From: Clostridiales bacterium UBA3758
Lineage (GTDB): Bacteria > Bacillota > Clostridia > Oscillospirales > Oscillospiraceae
Length of the DNA: 37,704 nt
Assembly: GCA_002371675.1 (NCBI GenBank)
Contig: DFGE01000033.1
Coordinates: 1-37,704, forward strand
Direction of reading: 5' to 3'
Under the pieces are notes generated by a model that had not been told where the DNA came from, made no database searches, and saw only the letters and a list, made by a program, of their open reading frames with translations. This document shows, piece after piece, positions 29,895 to 37,704 of this stretch (positions are counted from its first letter, which is position 1; every line of letters begins with the position of its first letter). The translations under genes and the position numbers were made by a program.

Positions 29895-30260
29895 ATGGAC
29901 AGACCCGAAGAGAACAACACGCTTGTCACCGTTGCTCTGGGTGGGAAGCTCTGGATCCTGAAGCTCGGCCACAAGGCCCTGAAGTTCTTCACCACACAGA
30001 CCAAGATCCCCATGTCCCGCCTGTCTGACGCGCTCGACCGCTATGATCTGCTTTGCGAGCTGCTGTACGCCATGCTGTGGGTACAGGATCACACCGTCAC
30101 CAACGCTCAGCTGGACGACTGGCTAGAGGAAACGGATCTGATGGAGGTCTTCGAGAAGGTCGGCCAGGCCGCGCAGGCGGCCTTCCCGCAGTCTGAATCG
30201 GAGAGCGAACAGCTGGAGGGAAACCCTCCGAAGGCGGCTGGGACTGGCGAGAAAGCCTGA
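29895..30260 (+). CDS. Tail assembly chaperone, zero-frame product (gpG-like)
   Basis: A 121-aa protein located between tube and tape measure, the place of lambda G/T. The core is KLWILKLGHKALKFFTTQTK ... LSDALDRYDLLCELLYAMLW. The slippery heptamer G GGA AAC lies at 30218-30224 in the correct phase (codons GGA 30219-30221, AAC 30222-30224), 36 nt before the stop. Ribosomes that slip by -1 continue into the 30305-30550 frame. Ribosomes that do not slip stop at 30260 after PPKAAGTGEKA. Confidence 0.85.
   Translation: MDRPEENNTLVTVALGGKLWILKLGHKALKFFTTQTKIPMSRLSDALDRYDLLCELLYAMLWVQDHTVTNAQLDDWLEETDLMEVFEKVGQAAQAAFPQSESESEQLEGNPPKAAGTGEKA
30218..30224 (+). promoter_or_regulatory. Programmed -1 frameshift site G GGA AAC
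   Basis: An X XXY YYZ heptamer in the right phase, between tail chaperone frames. Lambda uses the closely related GGGAAAG. GC-rich sequence able to fold (GCGGC ... GCCGC arms) follows within 15-45 nt. Confidence 0.8.
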
Positions 30261-30550
30261 GCCTTGCCGCGCGGCTCGGCATCAGCGTCCGAGAATGGGA
30301 AGATATGACGCCGGCAGAGCTAAAGCTCTATGCCGACGCCTATGTGGACCGCCTGAAGCTGGAGCGCGAGTGCCGCCAGGTCGATATTTTCAACCTGGCG
30401 GCGCTGATCCGGGTCATGGTTTGGGCCAAGCACCCGCCGCGGTATGAGACCGCGTTCCCGGATCGCACTCCCAAAGAGGCCATGACGGACGACCAGATGT
30501 TTGAAACGGTCAAAGCGCTCAACGCCTTATTCGGAGGGAAGGAGGACTGA
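30224..30550 (+). CDS. Tail assembly chaperone, -1 frame extension (gpT-like)
   Basis: The -1 frame is open from 30197. After the slip it reads PSEGGWDWRESLSLAARLGI, SVREWEDMTPAELKLYADAY and on to GGKED-stop, 108 residues. W-x-W and MTPxEL are typical of the second half of phage tail chaperones. The fusion would be about 218 aa. An internal ATG at 30305 could give a shorter product, but coding-like sequence clearly precedes it and no ribosome site supports it. The extension is needed to load the tape measure in lambda. Confidence 0.82.
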   Translation, partial: PSEGGWDWRESLSLAARLGISVREWEDMTPAELKLYADAYVDRLKLERECRQVDIFNLAALIRVMVWAKHPPRYETAFPDRTPKEAMTDDQMFETVKALNALFGGKED

Positions 30551-30551
30551 T

Positions 30552-33122
30552 ATGGCCGGCGTTGTAAAAAACCTGATGGTGCGCGCAGGCGCGGACTTCA
30601 GCGCGATCACCAAACAATCCAAGAAAGCCGCCGGTTCCATGAAGGAGATGCAGACCAGCGTCTGCCGATCCTGCAATCTGATGAGCTCCGCGGCCACGGG
30701 CTTAAAGAAGGTCTTCGGCGCTCTGGGCGTAGGGATCTCTGTTGCAGCTCTGGTGAACTTCTCCAAAGCCGCTGCGGAGGCCTACGACACACAGGTCGAA
30801 GGCGAGATGCGGCTTGCGCGGGTCATGCGCAACACCATGAACGCCTCGAATGAGGAGATCCAGAGCATCCTGGATCTCACCGCCGCCCAGCAGGAACTGG
30901 GCATTGTCGGAGATGAGGTGCAGCTGGCCGGCGCTCAGGAGCTGGCCACCTATCTGGAATATGCGGATAGTCTCCGTACCCTGATCCCCGTTTTGAACAA
31001 CATGGCCGTGCAGCAGTACGGCTACAATGTGACCGCCGAACAGACGGCAACAATCGCTACCATGTTGGGCAAGGTCATGTCTGGGCAGGTCTCCGGCCTG
31101 AGCCGGTACGGTTATTACTTTACAGAGGCCCAGGAGGCCGTCCTGAAGTATGGCACAGAGGCGGAGCGCGCCGCCATGCTGGCGGAGGTCGTTGGCCAAA
31201 GCGTGGGAGGCATGAACGCAGCCCTCGCAGCTACGCCCACGGGGCGCATGAAGCAGCTGAGCAATACCCTCGGGGATATCAAGGAAACCTTCGGCAGGGC
31301 CGTACGCACCATCAGCACGACCTTTTTGCCGATCCTGAACGCCGTGGCCTCAGTCCTCGCGGCCGTGGCCACGGTCGCAAACAAGGTGGCGCAGACGATC
31401 GCCAACGTCTTCGGCGGCCAGGTAGCCGGCAAGGAATGGCAGTATGTGCCGCCGGGTACCGCTGCGGCAGCCGAGGACGCGGCAGAGGGCATGGACGATC
31501 TGGCCAAGTCCACGGAGAAGGCCGGAAAGGCGGCGAAGAACAACCTGCAGCAGGCCAGTTTTGACACGCTGCACATTCTGGCCGACAACAGCAAGGACAC
31601 CAGCGCCGCGACCAGCGACGCCTCCTCCGGATCGTCCGGAGACAGCTCTTCCGGCGCTGCCGCCGGGCTCGTGGAGATGAACACCGGCGTGGAGGCGGCG
31701 GGCGAGGGCATCGGCTGGCTGCAGTCGCTTCTGGAGAAATTCCGCGATTTTACCTCCAAGCTCGATTTCGGGCCTCTACAGGAGAGTTTCGGCCGGCTGA
31801 AGGAATCCATCGATCTGTTGGTCAACCTCATCGTGGAGGGCCTGGGCTGGGCCTGGGAGAATATCCTGGCGCCCCTGGCGCAGTGGACGATCTCGGAGGC
31901 GCTGCCGGCGTTCTTTGACCTGCTGGGCGCCGCCATCTCGGCGGTGGTGGCCGCGCTGGAGCGGCTGAAGCCCCTGGCCGGCTGGCTCTGGGACAACTTC
32001 CTACAGCCGATCGCGGCCTACGTGGGCGACAAGTTCGTGCAGTTCCTGCGGGATGTGGCCGACGGGCTCCAGAGGCTTGCAGATCTGATCTCGGGGCGAA
32101 TCAGCTTCCGGGAATGGCTGGCAGAGCTGACCCCGCTGGAAAAGGCGCTGCTGGCCGTTGGGACTGCGATCGCAGCCGTGAAGCTGGCGGCCCTGGGCAT
32201 GGAGGCCATTGTCTGGCTGAAGAACCTGAAGAACCTGGAGCTTGGCGCCACGCTGGTCGGAAAGCTTGGCGAAGTCATTGCCCTGACCGCCGGCGGCGCC
32301 GGAACGCTGAAGGAGGCCATGGCCGCCGTCTTCGGGCCAAACTCCGTGTTGGCAGGCGTCGGCGCGTTGATCGGCGGTATTGTCCTGGCGGTGGCGAACT
32401 TCGTCGACCAGTGGGAGAACGGCATGAGTCTGGCCAAGGAGGCAGCCATGCTACTCGGAATTGCTATCGCAGGTATTGGCCTTGCGATTATGGGCGTTCC
32501 CGGCGCTGTTGCGTTTGCGATTTCTGCTATTGTTGCTGCTGTAGCTACACTCGTTTTGCTCATCAAGGACAATTGGGAGGAAATCGCCGCGGCAGCTGCC
32601 CACACCTGGGAGGGCATCAAGTCCGGCGCTAAGGCAGCAATCGACTATGTCGTGAACGCATTTAAGCGCTTCGTAAACAACATCATCAGCATGTTCGAGG
32701 CCAAGATCAATTTTTACATTCAGGGCATTAACATGCTCATTTCGCTGCTGAACAGGATCAGCATCGATATCCCGGACTGGATCCCGCTGATCGGCGGCAA
32801 GCACTTTGGCCTCAGCATCAAATCTTTGGACCTGGTGCAGCTGCCGCGTCTGGCCACCGGCGCGGTGATTCCGCCGAACAAGGAGTTCGCGGCGATTCTG
32901 GGCGATCAGACGCAGGGCATGAACATTGAGACGCCGGAGCACCTTCTCCGGGAGATCATCCGGGAGGAGACCGGCTACGATGCCCTGCTGGATCTCCTGG
33001 GCGACATTCTGCGGGCAATCCGGTTGGATCGGGATGTGATATTGGATGATCAGCGTGTCGGCAAGGTCGTCAAACGTCTGCTCGGCCAGCAGAACCGCGC
33101 CGCCGGCTATTCCAAGATCTGA
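30552..33122 (+). CDS. Tail tape measure protein
   Basis: An 856-aa protein that sets tail length. It begins MAGVVKNLMVRAGADFSAIT, has helical and coiled regions, a Ser/Gly-rich linker near residues 350-375 (TSAATSDASSGSSGDSSSGA), several long hydrophobic segments between about residues 540 and 690 (LLGIAIAGIGLAIMGVPGAV), and a C-terminal RLATGAVIPPNKEFAAILGD motif common in Firmicutes tape measures. GGAGG precedes the ATG. Its moderate length suggests a fairly short siphophage tail. Confidence 0.92.
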   Translation: MAGVVKNLMVRAGADFSAITKQSKKAAGSMKEMQTSVCRSCNLMSSAATGLKKVFGALGVGISVAALVNFSKAAAEAYDTQVEGEMRLARVMRNTMNASNEEIQSILDLTAAQQELGIVGDEVQLAGAQELATYLEYADSLRTLIPVLNNMAVQQYGYNVTAEQTATIATMLGKVMSGQVSGLSRYGYYFTEAQEAVLKYGTEAERAAMLAEVVGQSVGGMNAALAATPTGRMKQLSNTLGDIKETFGRAVRTISTTFLPILNAVASVLAAVATVANKVAQTIANVFGGQVAGKEWQYVPPGTAAAAEDAAEGMDDLAKSTEKAGKAAKNNLQQASFDTLHILADNSKDTSAATSDASSGSSGDSSSGAAAGLVEMNTGVEAAGEGIGWLQSLLEKFRDFTSKLDFGPLQESFGRLKESIDLLVNLIVEGLGWAWENILAPLAQWTISEALPAFFDLLGAAISAVVAALERLKPLAGWLWDNFLQPIAAYVGDKFVQFLRDVADGLQRLADLISGRISFREWLAELTPLEKALLAVGTAIAAVKLAALGMEAIVWLKNLKNLELGATLVGKLGEVIALTAGGAGTLKEAMAAVFGPNSVLAGVGALIGGIVLAVANFVDQWENGMSLAKEAAMLLGIAIAGIGLAIMGVPGAVAFAISAIVAAVATLVLLIKDNWEEIAAAAAHTWEGIKSGAKAAIDYVVNAFKRFVNNIISMFEAKINFYIQGINMLISLLNRISIDIPDWIPLIGGKHFGLSIKSLDLVQLPRLATGAVIPPNKEFAAILGDQTQGMNIETPEHLLREIIREETGYDALLDLLGDILRAIRLDRDVILDDQRVGKVVKRLLGQQNRAAGYSKI

Positions 33123-33130
33123 GGTGACGT

Positions 33131-33505
33131 ATGGCTGAAATTAAGTACAAGATCGACGGTGTCGATTTTACCGACGTCATCAAAATGGACGGCGGGCTTA
33201 AGTGGAAAAAGTTCGATCTTGAGAGCGACCAGGCTGGCCGCACGCTGGACACCATGATGCGCCGCGCGAGGATCGGCAAGAAGCGGCAGCTTACACACAC
33301 CTGCAAGCCGAAGATCCCGGACGCGCGCCTCCGGCAGCTGTGCGCGGCGCTGGACCACGAGTTCGTGCAGATCACGTATCCGGATCCGCAGCTGGGGCCG
33401 ACCACCAAGACTTTTTACGGCACCGAGATCGAGGCGGCCGTCATGCTGGTGCAGAAAGGGCAACTTTTCTGGAACGGCGTCACGTACGTGCTGACAGAGA
33501 GGTGA
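33131..33505 (+). CDS. Tail protein (DUF6711-like)
   Basis: A 124-aa protein following the tape measure. The pattern LESDQAGRTLDTMMRRARIG then KKRQLTHTC resembles the GRTLDGxMxxxxIGxKxKL pattern of small siphophage tail proteins. Its position suggests a part between tail tip and baseplate. GAGGTGA precedes the ATG. Confidence 0.7.
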   Translation: MAEIKYKIDGVDFTDVIKMDGGLKWKKFDLESDQAGRTLDTMMRRARIGKKRQLTHTCKPKIPDARLRQLCAALDHEFVQITYPDPQLGPTTKTFYGTEIEAAVMLVQKGQLFWNGVTYVLTER

Positions 33506-33509
33506 TCCG

Positions 33510-35144
33510 ATGCAGACGACATCAAGTCTTTATCGAACCCTCCGCGCAGATCCGGATGCGCTATACGAGGTTCAGGTGCTGCGCGGGCCGATCATCTACG
33601 GTCCGGATCGGATCCGGAGCGTTAAGCTCAGCTGGGCGCTGTTTGACGGCAGCGGGCCTCAGGTGGGAGGAAACCACGCAGCCCGCTGCGATCTGCAGCT
33701 GCTGGAAGAGAAAGGAAGCTGGCCACGCATGGCCAGCTTCACCCTGCGCGTCCGCTTGCAGAGCGCCGACGGTCAGCAGACCTCGGAATGGCTCCCGCTG
33801 GGCACTTATTACACGGACGAACGGCACCCCAGCTACAGCGGAGAGCTGAGCATTACTGCATTTGACGGGATGCTGCTGCTGGAGCAGCCCTGGACCGACA
33901 AGGTTCAAACGCTTCCCACAAGCTGGCCGATCACAGCCAGCGCAGCGGCTGCGCTGCTGCAGGAGGCCACCGGTGTCCTGCTGGAGAGCGGGACCGTCCT
34001 GGATAACAGCGTCCCCTTTGTCGGCCTGGACACCACCGCGACCGCGCGCCAGACCTGGGCGACGATCGCCGCGGCGACAGGTGCGAATCTGCTGATCAGC
34101 GCCACGGGCCGGATCCGCCTTGTGCCGCTGAAGACCGATGAAAGTGCTGGAAGCGGAGCTATCGCAGGCATTGCGATAGCTGGCTTGGCCGTGGCAGGGC
34201 GCGCGTCCAGCATGGACACAGCCGCGGTGCACCTGTTGGGGCTCTCCGTACGCTCTTTTGATCCGGGGGAACCAGTGCCGGCAATATCCGGTGTCGAGCT
34301 GCAGACGGACAGCGGCGGCATCGCCAAGGCCGGCACCACCACCGGATATGTGCTGAAGGCGGCCTGCAACTTCTCCGACAGCGTCGCCGCTGATCTTTGC
34401 CTGCAAGCAGCAGAGAGCTATGTCTACAGACCCTTTTCTGCAGCCGGTGTGGAGTTGGATCCTGCGGCGGAGCTGGGCGACCTGGTAAGGCTGGACGATA
34501 CGCTGTACCCGCTGGTGGCCATCACCTGGACCATCGGGCCGAAGATCTTCGCGGATCTGGAAGCCCCGGCGGAAACGGAGGTCGACCATGAGTATTCAGC
34601 GCCCAGCGAGGCGTCCAGGGCTCTGAGGGCGGCTCTCGCTGCAGATGAGGCTATGGTGGCCCGCACGTATAGCGCATTCGAACAGCGCGCCGACGCCATT
34701 CTGCTGACGGTGGGAGAGACCTACGCCACCAAGGAAGAGGCCGAGGCCCTGCAGGACGAAATCAACGACAACGAAGCGGAGACGGAGAGCAGGATCGCGG
34801 CGGTGGAAAGCCAGATCGTGCAGACGAAAAACAGCCTGGAGGTCTCCATCAGCACTGTGCGGCAAGAGGCAAATGCCGGCTACAACGAGGTGCGGCAGTA
34901 TATCCGCTATGCTGACGGCTATGTGAAGCTGGGCGAAAGCGACAGCCCGTCCGCCTTCCAGGTCTCGCACCAGGACGCGGCGCTGCTCTGGAACGGGGAG
35001 CCCACAACGGTCTGGGACCAGAACCGTTTCCTTGCACCGAAGAAGGTGGAGATCCCGGAGGGCGGCAGTCTACAGCTCGGCCGGATTCTGCTGCAGCCGC
35101 GCAGCTCCGGCAACCTGAGTTTTCTGTGGGTAGGAGGGAGTTAA
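33510..35144 (+). CDS. Tail tip/baseplate protein with coiled coil
   Basis: A 544-aa structural protein. The N-terminal 120 residues (YEVQVLRGPIIYGPDRIRSV, SFTLRVRLQSADGQQTSEWL, PLGTYYTDERHPSYSGELSI) resemble the start of tail hub proteins. Residues about 160-380 continue hub-like beta domains. A coiled coil (about 400-470, ALQDEINDNEAETESRIAAV) leads to a C-terminal beta region (LGRILLQPRSSGNLSFLWVG). It starts four bases after the previous stop. Confidence 0.8.
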   Translation: MQTTSSLYRTLRADPDALYEVQVLRGPIIYGPDRIRSVKLSWALFDGSGPQVGGNHAARCDLQLLEEKGSWPRMASFTLRVRLQSADGQQTSEWLPLGTYYTDERHPSYSGELSITAFDGMLLLEQPWTDKVQTLPTSWPITASAAAALLQEATGVLLESGTVLDNSVPFVGLDTTATARQTWATIAAATGANLLISATGRIRLVPLKTDESAGSGAIAGIAIAGLAVAGRASSMDTAAVHLLGLSVRSFDPGEPVPAISGVELQTDSGGIAKAGTTTGYVLKAACNFSDSVAADLCLQAAESYVYRPFSAAGVELDPAAELGDLVRLDDTLYPLVAITWTIGPKIFADLEAPAETEVDHEYSAPSEASRALRAALAADEAMVARTYSAFEQRADAILLTVGETYATKEEAEALQDEINDNEAETESRIAAVESQIVQTKNSLEVSISTVRQEANAGYNEVRQYIRYADGYVKLGESDSPSAFQVSHQDAALLWNGEPTTVWDQNRFLAPKKVEIPEGGSLQLGRILLQPRSSGNLSFLWVGGS

Positions 35145-36962
35145 ATGGGATACAGTACCGGCGCCGCTTTGACGGAGTTCGATATGCAGCACGAGGATGC
35201 GACCATGCACGTTAGTGCCAGGTATGCCATATCCCAAGAGGACGCGTCTTCGAGTCCTGTGCTTACCATCTACCTCACGGTCACGAAGGACGCAAACGCA
35301 GGGACGATGAAGTCAGAGGCCTGGCCTGTCAAGGTGTGGCAGAACGGGACCTATCTGGGGTATGTTGCAGTCTACATCGGGACCTATAACACATCCTGGA
35401 CGTCGGCCTCCGGTTCTGCAAAATTCACGTTGGATTTCCAGGGAGCGAGCTCTGCTTCGTTCACCGTCACACTGGAGGGGGCAGGCAATCCTCCGGCGTT
35501 CCAATACACGCTCGGGACGTTCACCGAAGAGTCCCCTGTGATCCCGAGCATCAGCTTTTCCGCGACCAACCTGTCACCTGGAGACACAGCCACAATCACC
35601 GTCGATCCCGTTGACAACCGGTATTCATACACAATCTACGCCTTTGTTTACAGCCCGCTTTCTGGGGATTCCCGCGTGGCAAGCGTGAATATCGCGCAGG
35701 ATGCGACCGGAAGCGCAACATATCAGTTTATGCCGGATCCGGAAGTCTTTGCAATCGGAATTCGTGGCAAGGGCAACAACATCGGCCACACACGGCTCGA
35801 TCATGTCTCGTACTACAGATACTACTTCAAGTGCTCGATCAACGGTGTCCAGCGGTACTCTGAATCCATCGAAGCCAGGCTGACATACCCGAGCTTTGGC
35901 GATGTGACACTTCCGGAGGAGATTACCGCCGGCGCGGCCAATACGATCACCCTGACCGACCCCGGCGGCTACGGCTATTCTCTCATCTTGACAGCGGCGG
36001 AGGATTCCGTCACCGCGCCGGCCCTCACAGAGACAGGAAGCTGGACGCCAGCCGCATCCGCTTTTGCTCCGCTGATGCCGGACAGCATGAGCAAGACCTT
36101 CAGCTGCAAGGTCCAGACCTATTACCACAGCGTTTTGGTCGGTCTGCCGTTTGCGCTGTCTGACGTCACCGTAAGACTGCGGGAAATTGACGTCTGCCCG
36201 CAGCCGACGGCAGTGATCGAGGACGATGCAGAGCTGCGGGCGACCTACGGGGATTATGTGCTGCTGCAGTCCCGGCTGCACATCACGGCCAGCGCCGCCC
36301 TGCGCTACGGCGCAACGCTGGAGACCTTGAAGATCATCGCAAACGGCACATATTACACCGGCGCCGAGGCCATTACCGAGGTGCTGGAGAGCCTGGACTA
36401 TAACACCGTGGCCATCGAAGTCACCGACAGCCGGGGCGTGACCGCTGTCACGGAATACACCATCAGCATCGTCGAGTGGTTCACGCCCCGGGTGACTGCC
36501 CTGGCCGTGCACCGCTGTACGTCGGCGGGGGTGCTCAACGACAGCGGAGATCATGTTTTGATCGAGTGGGGCGTGAGCTTTGCGCCCGTCAACGATCATA
36601 ATACACGGGGCCTGACGGTACATCACCCGGAGGGAAGCAGTGTGGTGACTCTCAGCGCATACCAGCAGACCGGTCAGATGATCGTCGCGGCAGACACCGA
36701 GCACAGCTACAACATCAGCCTGACTCTGCAGGATGCCTTCGCCACGTTTACGCGCACGGTACGGCTCTCCACGGCCGGCGTGATCCTGGACATCCTCAGC
36801 GGCGGCAAGGGCGTCGCTTTCGGCAAGGTCGCCGAGACGCAGGCCGCGCTGGAGGTGTGTCCGGACTGGACACTGATCTGCCAGACCCTGCGACTGGCCG
36901 GGGTAGACCTCGGGACATGGATGCAAGCCATTGAACAACGACTTGAGAGAGGTGGGATCTAA
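35145..36962 (+). CDS. Siphophage baseplate/tail protein (DUF859-like)
   Basis: A 605-aa beta-rich protein made of repeated Ig-like segments (for example YAISQEDASSSPVLTIYLTV, ISFSATNLSPGDTATITVDP, FGDVTLPEEITAGAANTITL). Its C-terminal STAGVILDILSGGKGVAFGK then VAE motif is shared by many siphophage structural proteins. It follows the previous stop without a gap. Copy 9 of the palindrome lies inside its 3' part. Confidence 0.82.
   Translation: MGYSTGAALTEFDMQHEDATMHVSARYAISQEDASSSPVLTIYLTVTKDANAGTMKSEAWPVKVWQNGTYLGYVAVYIGTYNTSWTSASGSAKFTLDFQGASSASFTVTLEGAGNPPAFQYTLGTFTEESPVIPSISFSATNLSPGDTATITVDPVDNRYSYTIYAFVYSPLSGDSRVASVNIAQDATGSATYQFMPDPEVFAIGIRGKGNNIGHTRLDHVSYYRYYFKCSINGVQRYSESIEARLTYPSFGDVTLPEEITAGAANTITLTDPGGYGYSLILTAAEDSVTAPALTETGSWTPAASAFAPLMPDSMSKTFSCKVQTYYHSVLVGLPFALSDVTVRLREIDVCPQPTAVIEDDAELRATYGDYVLLQSRLHITASAALRYGATLETLKIIANGTYYTGAEAITEVLESLDYNTVAIEVTDSRGVTAVTEYTISIVEWFTPRVTALAVHRCTSAGVLNDSGDHVLIEWGVSFAPVNDHNTRGLTVHHPEGSSVVTLSAYQQTGQMIVAADTEHSYNISLTLQDAFATFTRTVRLSTAGVILDILSGGKGVAFGKVAETQAALEVCPDWTLICQTLRLAGVDLGTWMQAIEQRLERGGI
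36857..36873 (-). repeat. Dispersed 17-bp palindrome, copy 9 of 9
   Basis: GTGTCC-GGACT-GGACAC on the plus strand (core AGTCC on the minus strand), within the coding sequence at the residues VCPDWTL, about 90 bp before the next gene. Confidence 0.9.
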
Positions 36963-37704
36963 TGCCATTTGAAAAAGTTGTATACAAAGATGGCCTCACT
37001 TTAATCGGCGCTGATAATCTCAACGCCATACAGGATGAGCTTATCAGGATTGCGGCAGACGCGGCGGCGACAGGAGCCGTCCTGTCGCGCGTCACGGATA
37101 AGCTCGCGCTGAGGGAGAGCCGGAACCACTCCCGCTCCGACGCGGACTGGACGGCAGGCTACTACATGGGCAACGGCAGGAGCAATGCCCCTGTGGCGAA
37201 CGCGTCCTTCTCCTACTCCGCCAGGATCCCCGTCAGCAGCGGGGATGTTGTCCGCCTGTATTCCCTGTACGGCGGCAGCTTCCAGAACAGAGAGATGCAG
37301 TCGGTGTGCGCATACGATGCGGACGGTAACTTTCTCTTCAAGCCCGACGCCGTTTCCTGGAGAACGCGGGCGTACACCGTCGAGAGCGACACGGCCTTCG
37401 TCATCCTCTCTGCCCGAAACGGCAGCAATTACATGGTGACGTTCAACGAGGAGGTCAGCTCCTTCGAGCCGTATTTCGAACCTTATTACACGGCCGGCAG
37501 CGGCTTCCTCTCCGACAGCGCTTTTGAAAGCGTGGATACCGGCATGCTGAAAAACGAGTATGCCTGCGCCCTGCCCCAGGGAAGGCTTCGTCTCACCGTC
37601 GGGCTGGAGGAGACCTGGTACAAGAAGAGCATGGTCACGCCGCCGACGGAGCATGTCTATGTGAGCGGCGGATACAGCTCCACAAAGCAGTACCGGGACA
37701 GGGT
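36962..37704 (+). CDS. Tail fibre/baseplate protein, partial
   Basis: Open from an ATG at 36962 (one base shared with the previous TAA) to the window edge, 247 codons without a stop. It begins MPFEKVVYKDGLTLIGADNL, a tail-fibre type start, then NAIQDELIRIAADAAA, and beta-rich segments (FSYSARIPVSSGDVVRLYSL, then RAYTVESDTAFVILSARNGS). Position and start suggest a receptor-binding or adhesion protein. The C-terminal domain is outside the window, so its type cannot be named. Confidence 0.75.
   Translation, partial: MPFEKVVYKDGLTLIGADNLNAIQDELIRIAADAAATGAVLSRVTDKLALRESRNHSRSDADWTAGYYMGNGRSNAPVANASFSYSARIPVSSGDVVRLYSLYGGSFQNREMQSVCAYDADGNFLFKPDAVSWRTRAYTVESDTAFVILSARNGSNYMVTFNEEVSSFEPYFEPYYTAGSGFLSDSAFESVDTGMLKNEYACALPQGRLRLTVGLEETWYKKSMVTPPTEHVYVSGGYSSTKQYRDR

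Noticed and set aside
27762..30092. Very long minus-strand open frame (776 codons) opposite capsid, connector and tube genes; similar frames at 16746-18335 and 35625-36968
   Set aside because: These lie wholly opposite well-recognised plus-strand genes, have no ribosome sites or recognisable domains, and are expected from GC-rich codon usage.
5850..37704. Right attachment site and lysis genes
   Set aside because: No second copy of the tRNA 3' core, holin or endolysin is present; the prophage continues beyond the window.

Overview
The window is a piece of a GC-rich, endospore-forming Clostridia chromosome (Oscillospiraceae-like is my inference) carrying the left part of an integrated siphophage-type prophage. 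The evidence for the host is spoIIP, an rsmG operon, rubrerythrin and rubredoxin genes, strong AGGAGG ribosome sites and GC-rich intergenic repeats. No species can be named from sequence reading alone.

Host flank (1-about 5850). Positions 1-790 are a mosaic of GC-rich repeats with no convincing gene. A leftward operon follows: a TSCPD-domain protein, rsmG and a possible 40-aa peptide. Rightward genes are spoIIP, a rubredoxin-first rubrerythrin, a small membrane protein followed by a duplicated scrap of the rubrerythrin 3' end, a zinc-ribbon protein, a two-helix membrane protein and a short rubredoxin. Repeats and a strong inverted repeat lead to a tRNA-Lys-like 3' fragment (5805-5849), the left attachment site.

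Prophage (about 5850 to beyond 37704; the right end is outside the window). The lysogeny and accessory block contains a tyrosine integrase, a RelE/ParE-type toxin with a ribbon-helix-helix antitoxin on a shared divergent promoter/operator, a probable type I toxin-like 30-aa membrane peptide, a membrane-anchored DUF4041/GIY-YIG protein, and a small repressor with palindromic operators around a strong rightward promoter. The rightward early genes are HTH regulators, an ASCH-type protein, a lambda-O-like initiator with four internal iterons and an AT-rich stretch (the likely origin), a DnaB-type helicase, ParA, a ParB/KorB-like protein, many tiny genes with ATGA overlaps, and an HUH (rolling-circle type) Rep-like protein. 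The late genes are HNH, terS, terL, head closure, HK97 gp10-like, tail completion, ClpP-type protease, portal, capsid, gp6-like connector, tail tube, tail chaperones joined by a -1 frameshift at G GGA AAC, tape measure, and tail/baseplate proteins up to the window edge.

The most striking signal is a 17-bp palindrome, GTGTCC-N5-GGACAC (oriented core RNNCC), found nine times across the prophage and not at all in the host flank. It lies mostly between genes: before the operon containing parA and parB, just inside parB, before terS, the head-closure gene, capsid and tail tube, and twice in the apical stem of an intrinsic terminator. With a ParB-family protein encoded alongside, I propose a dispersed centromere/silencer system comparable in logic to KorB operators of plasmid RK2 or to phage stoperators. 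The binding protein is inferred, not shown.
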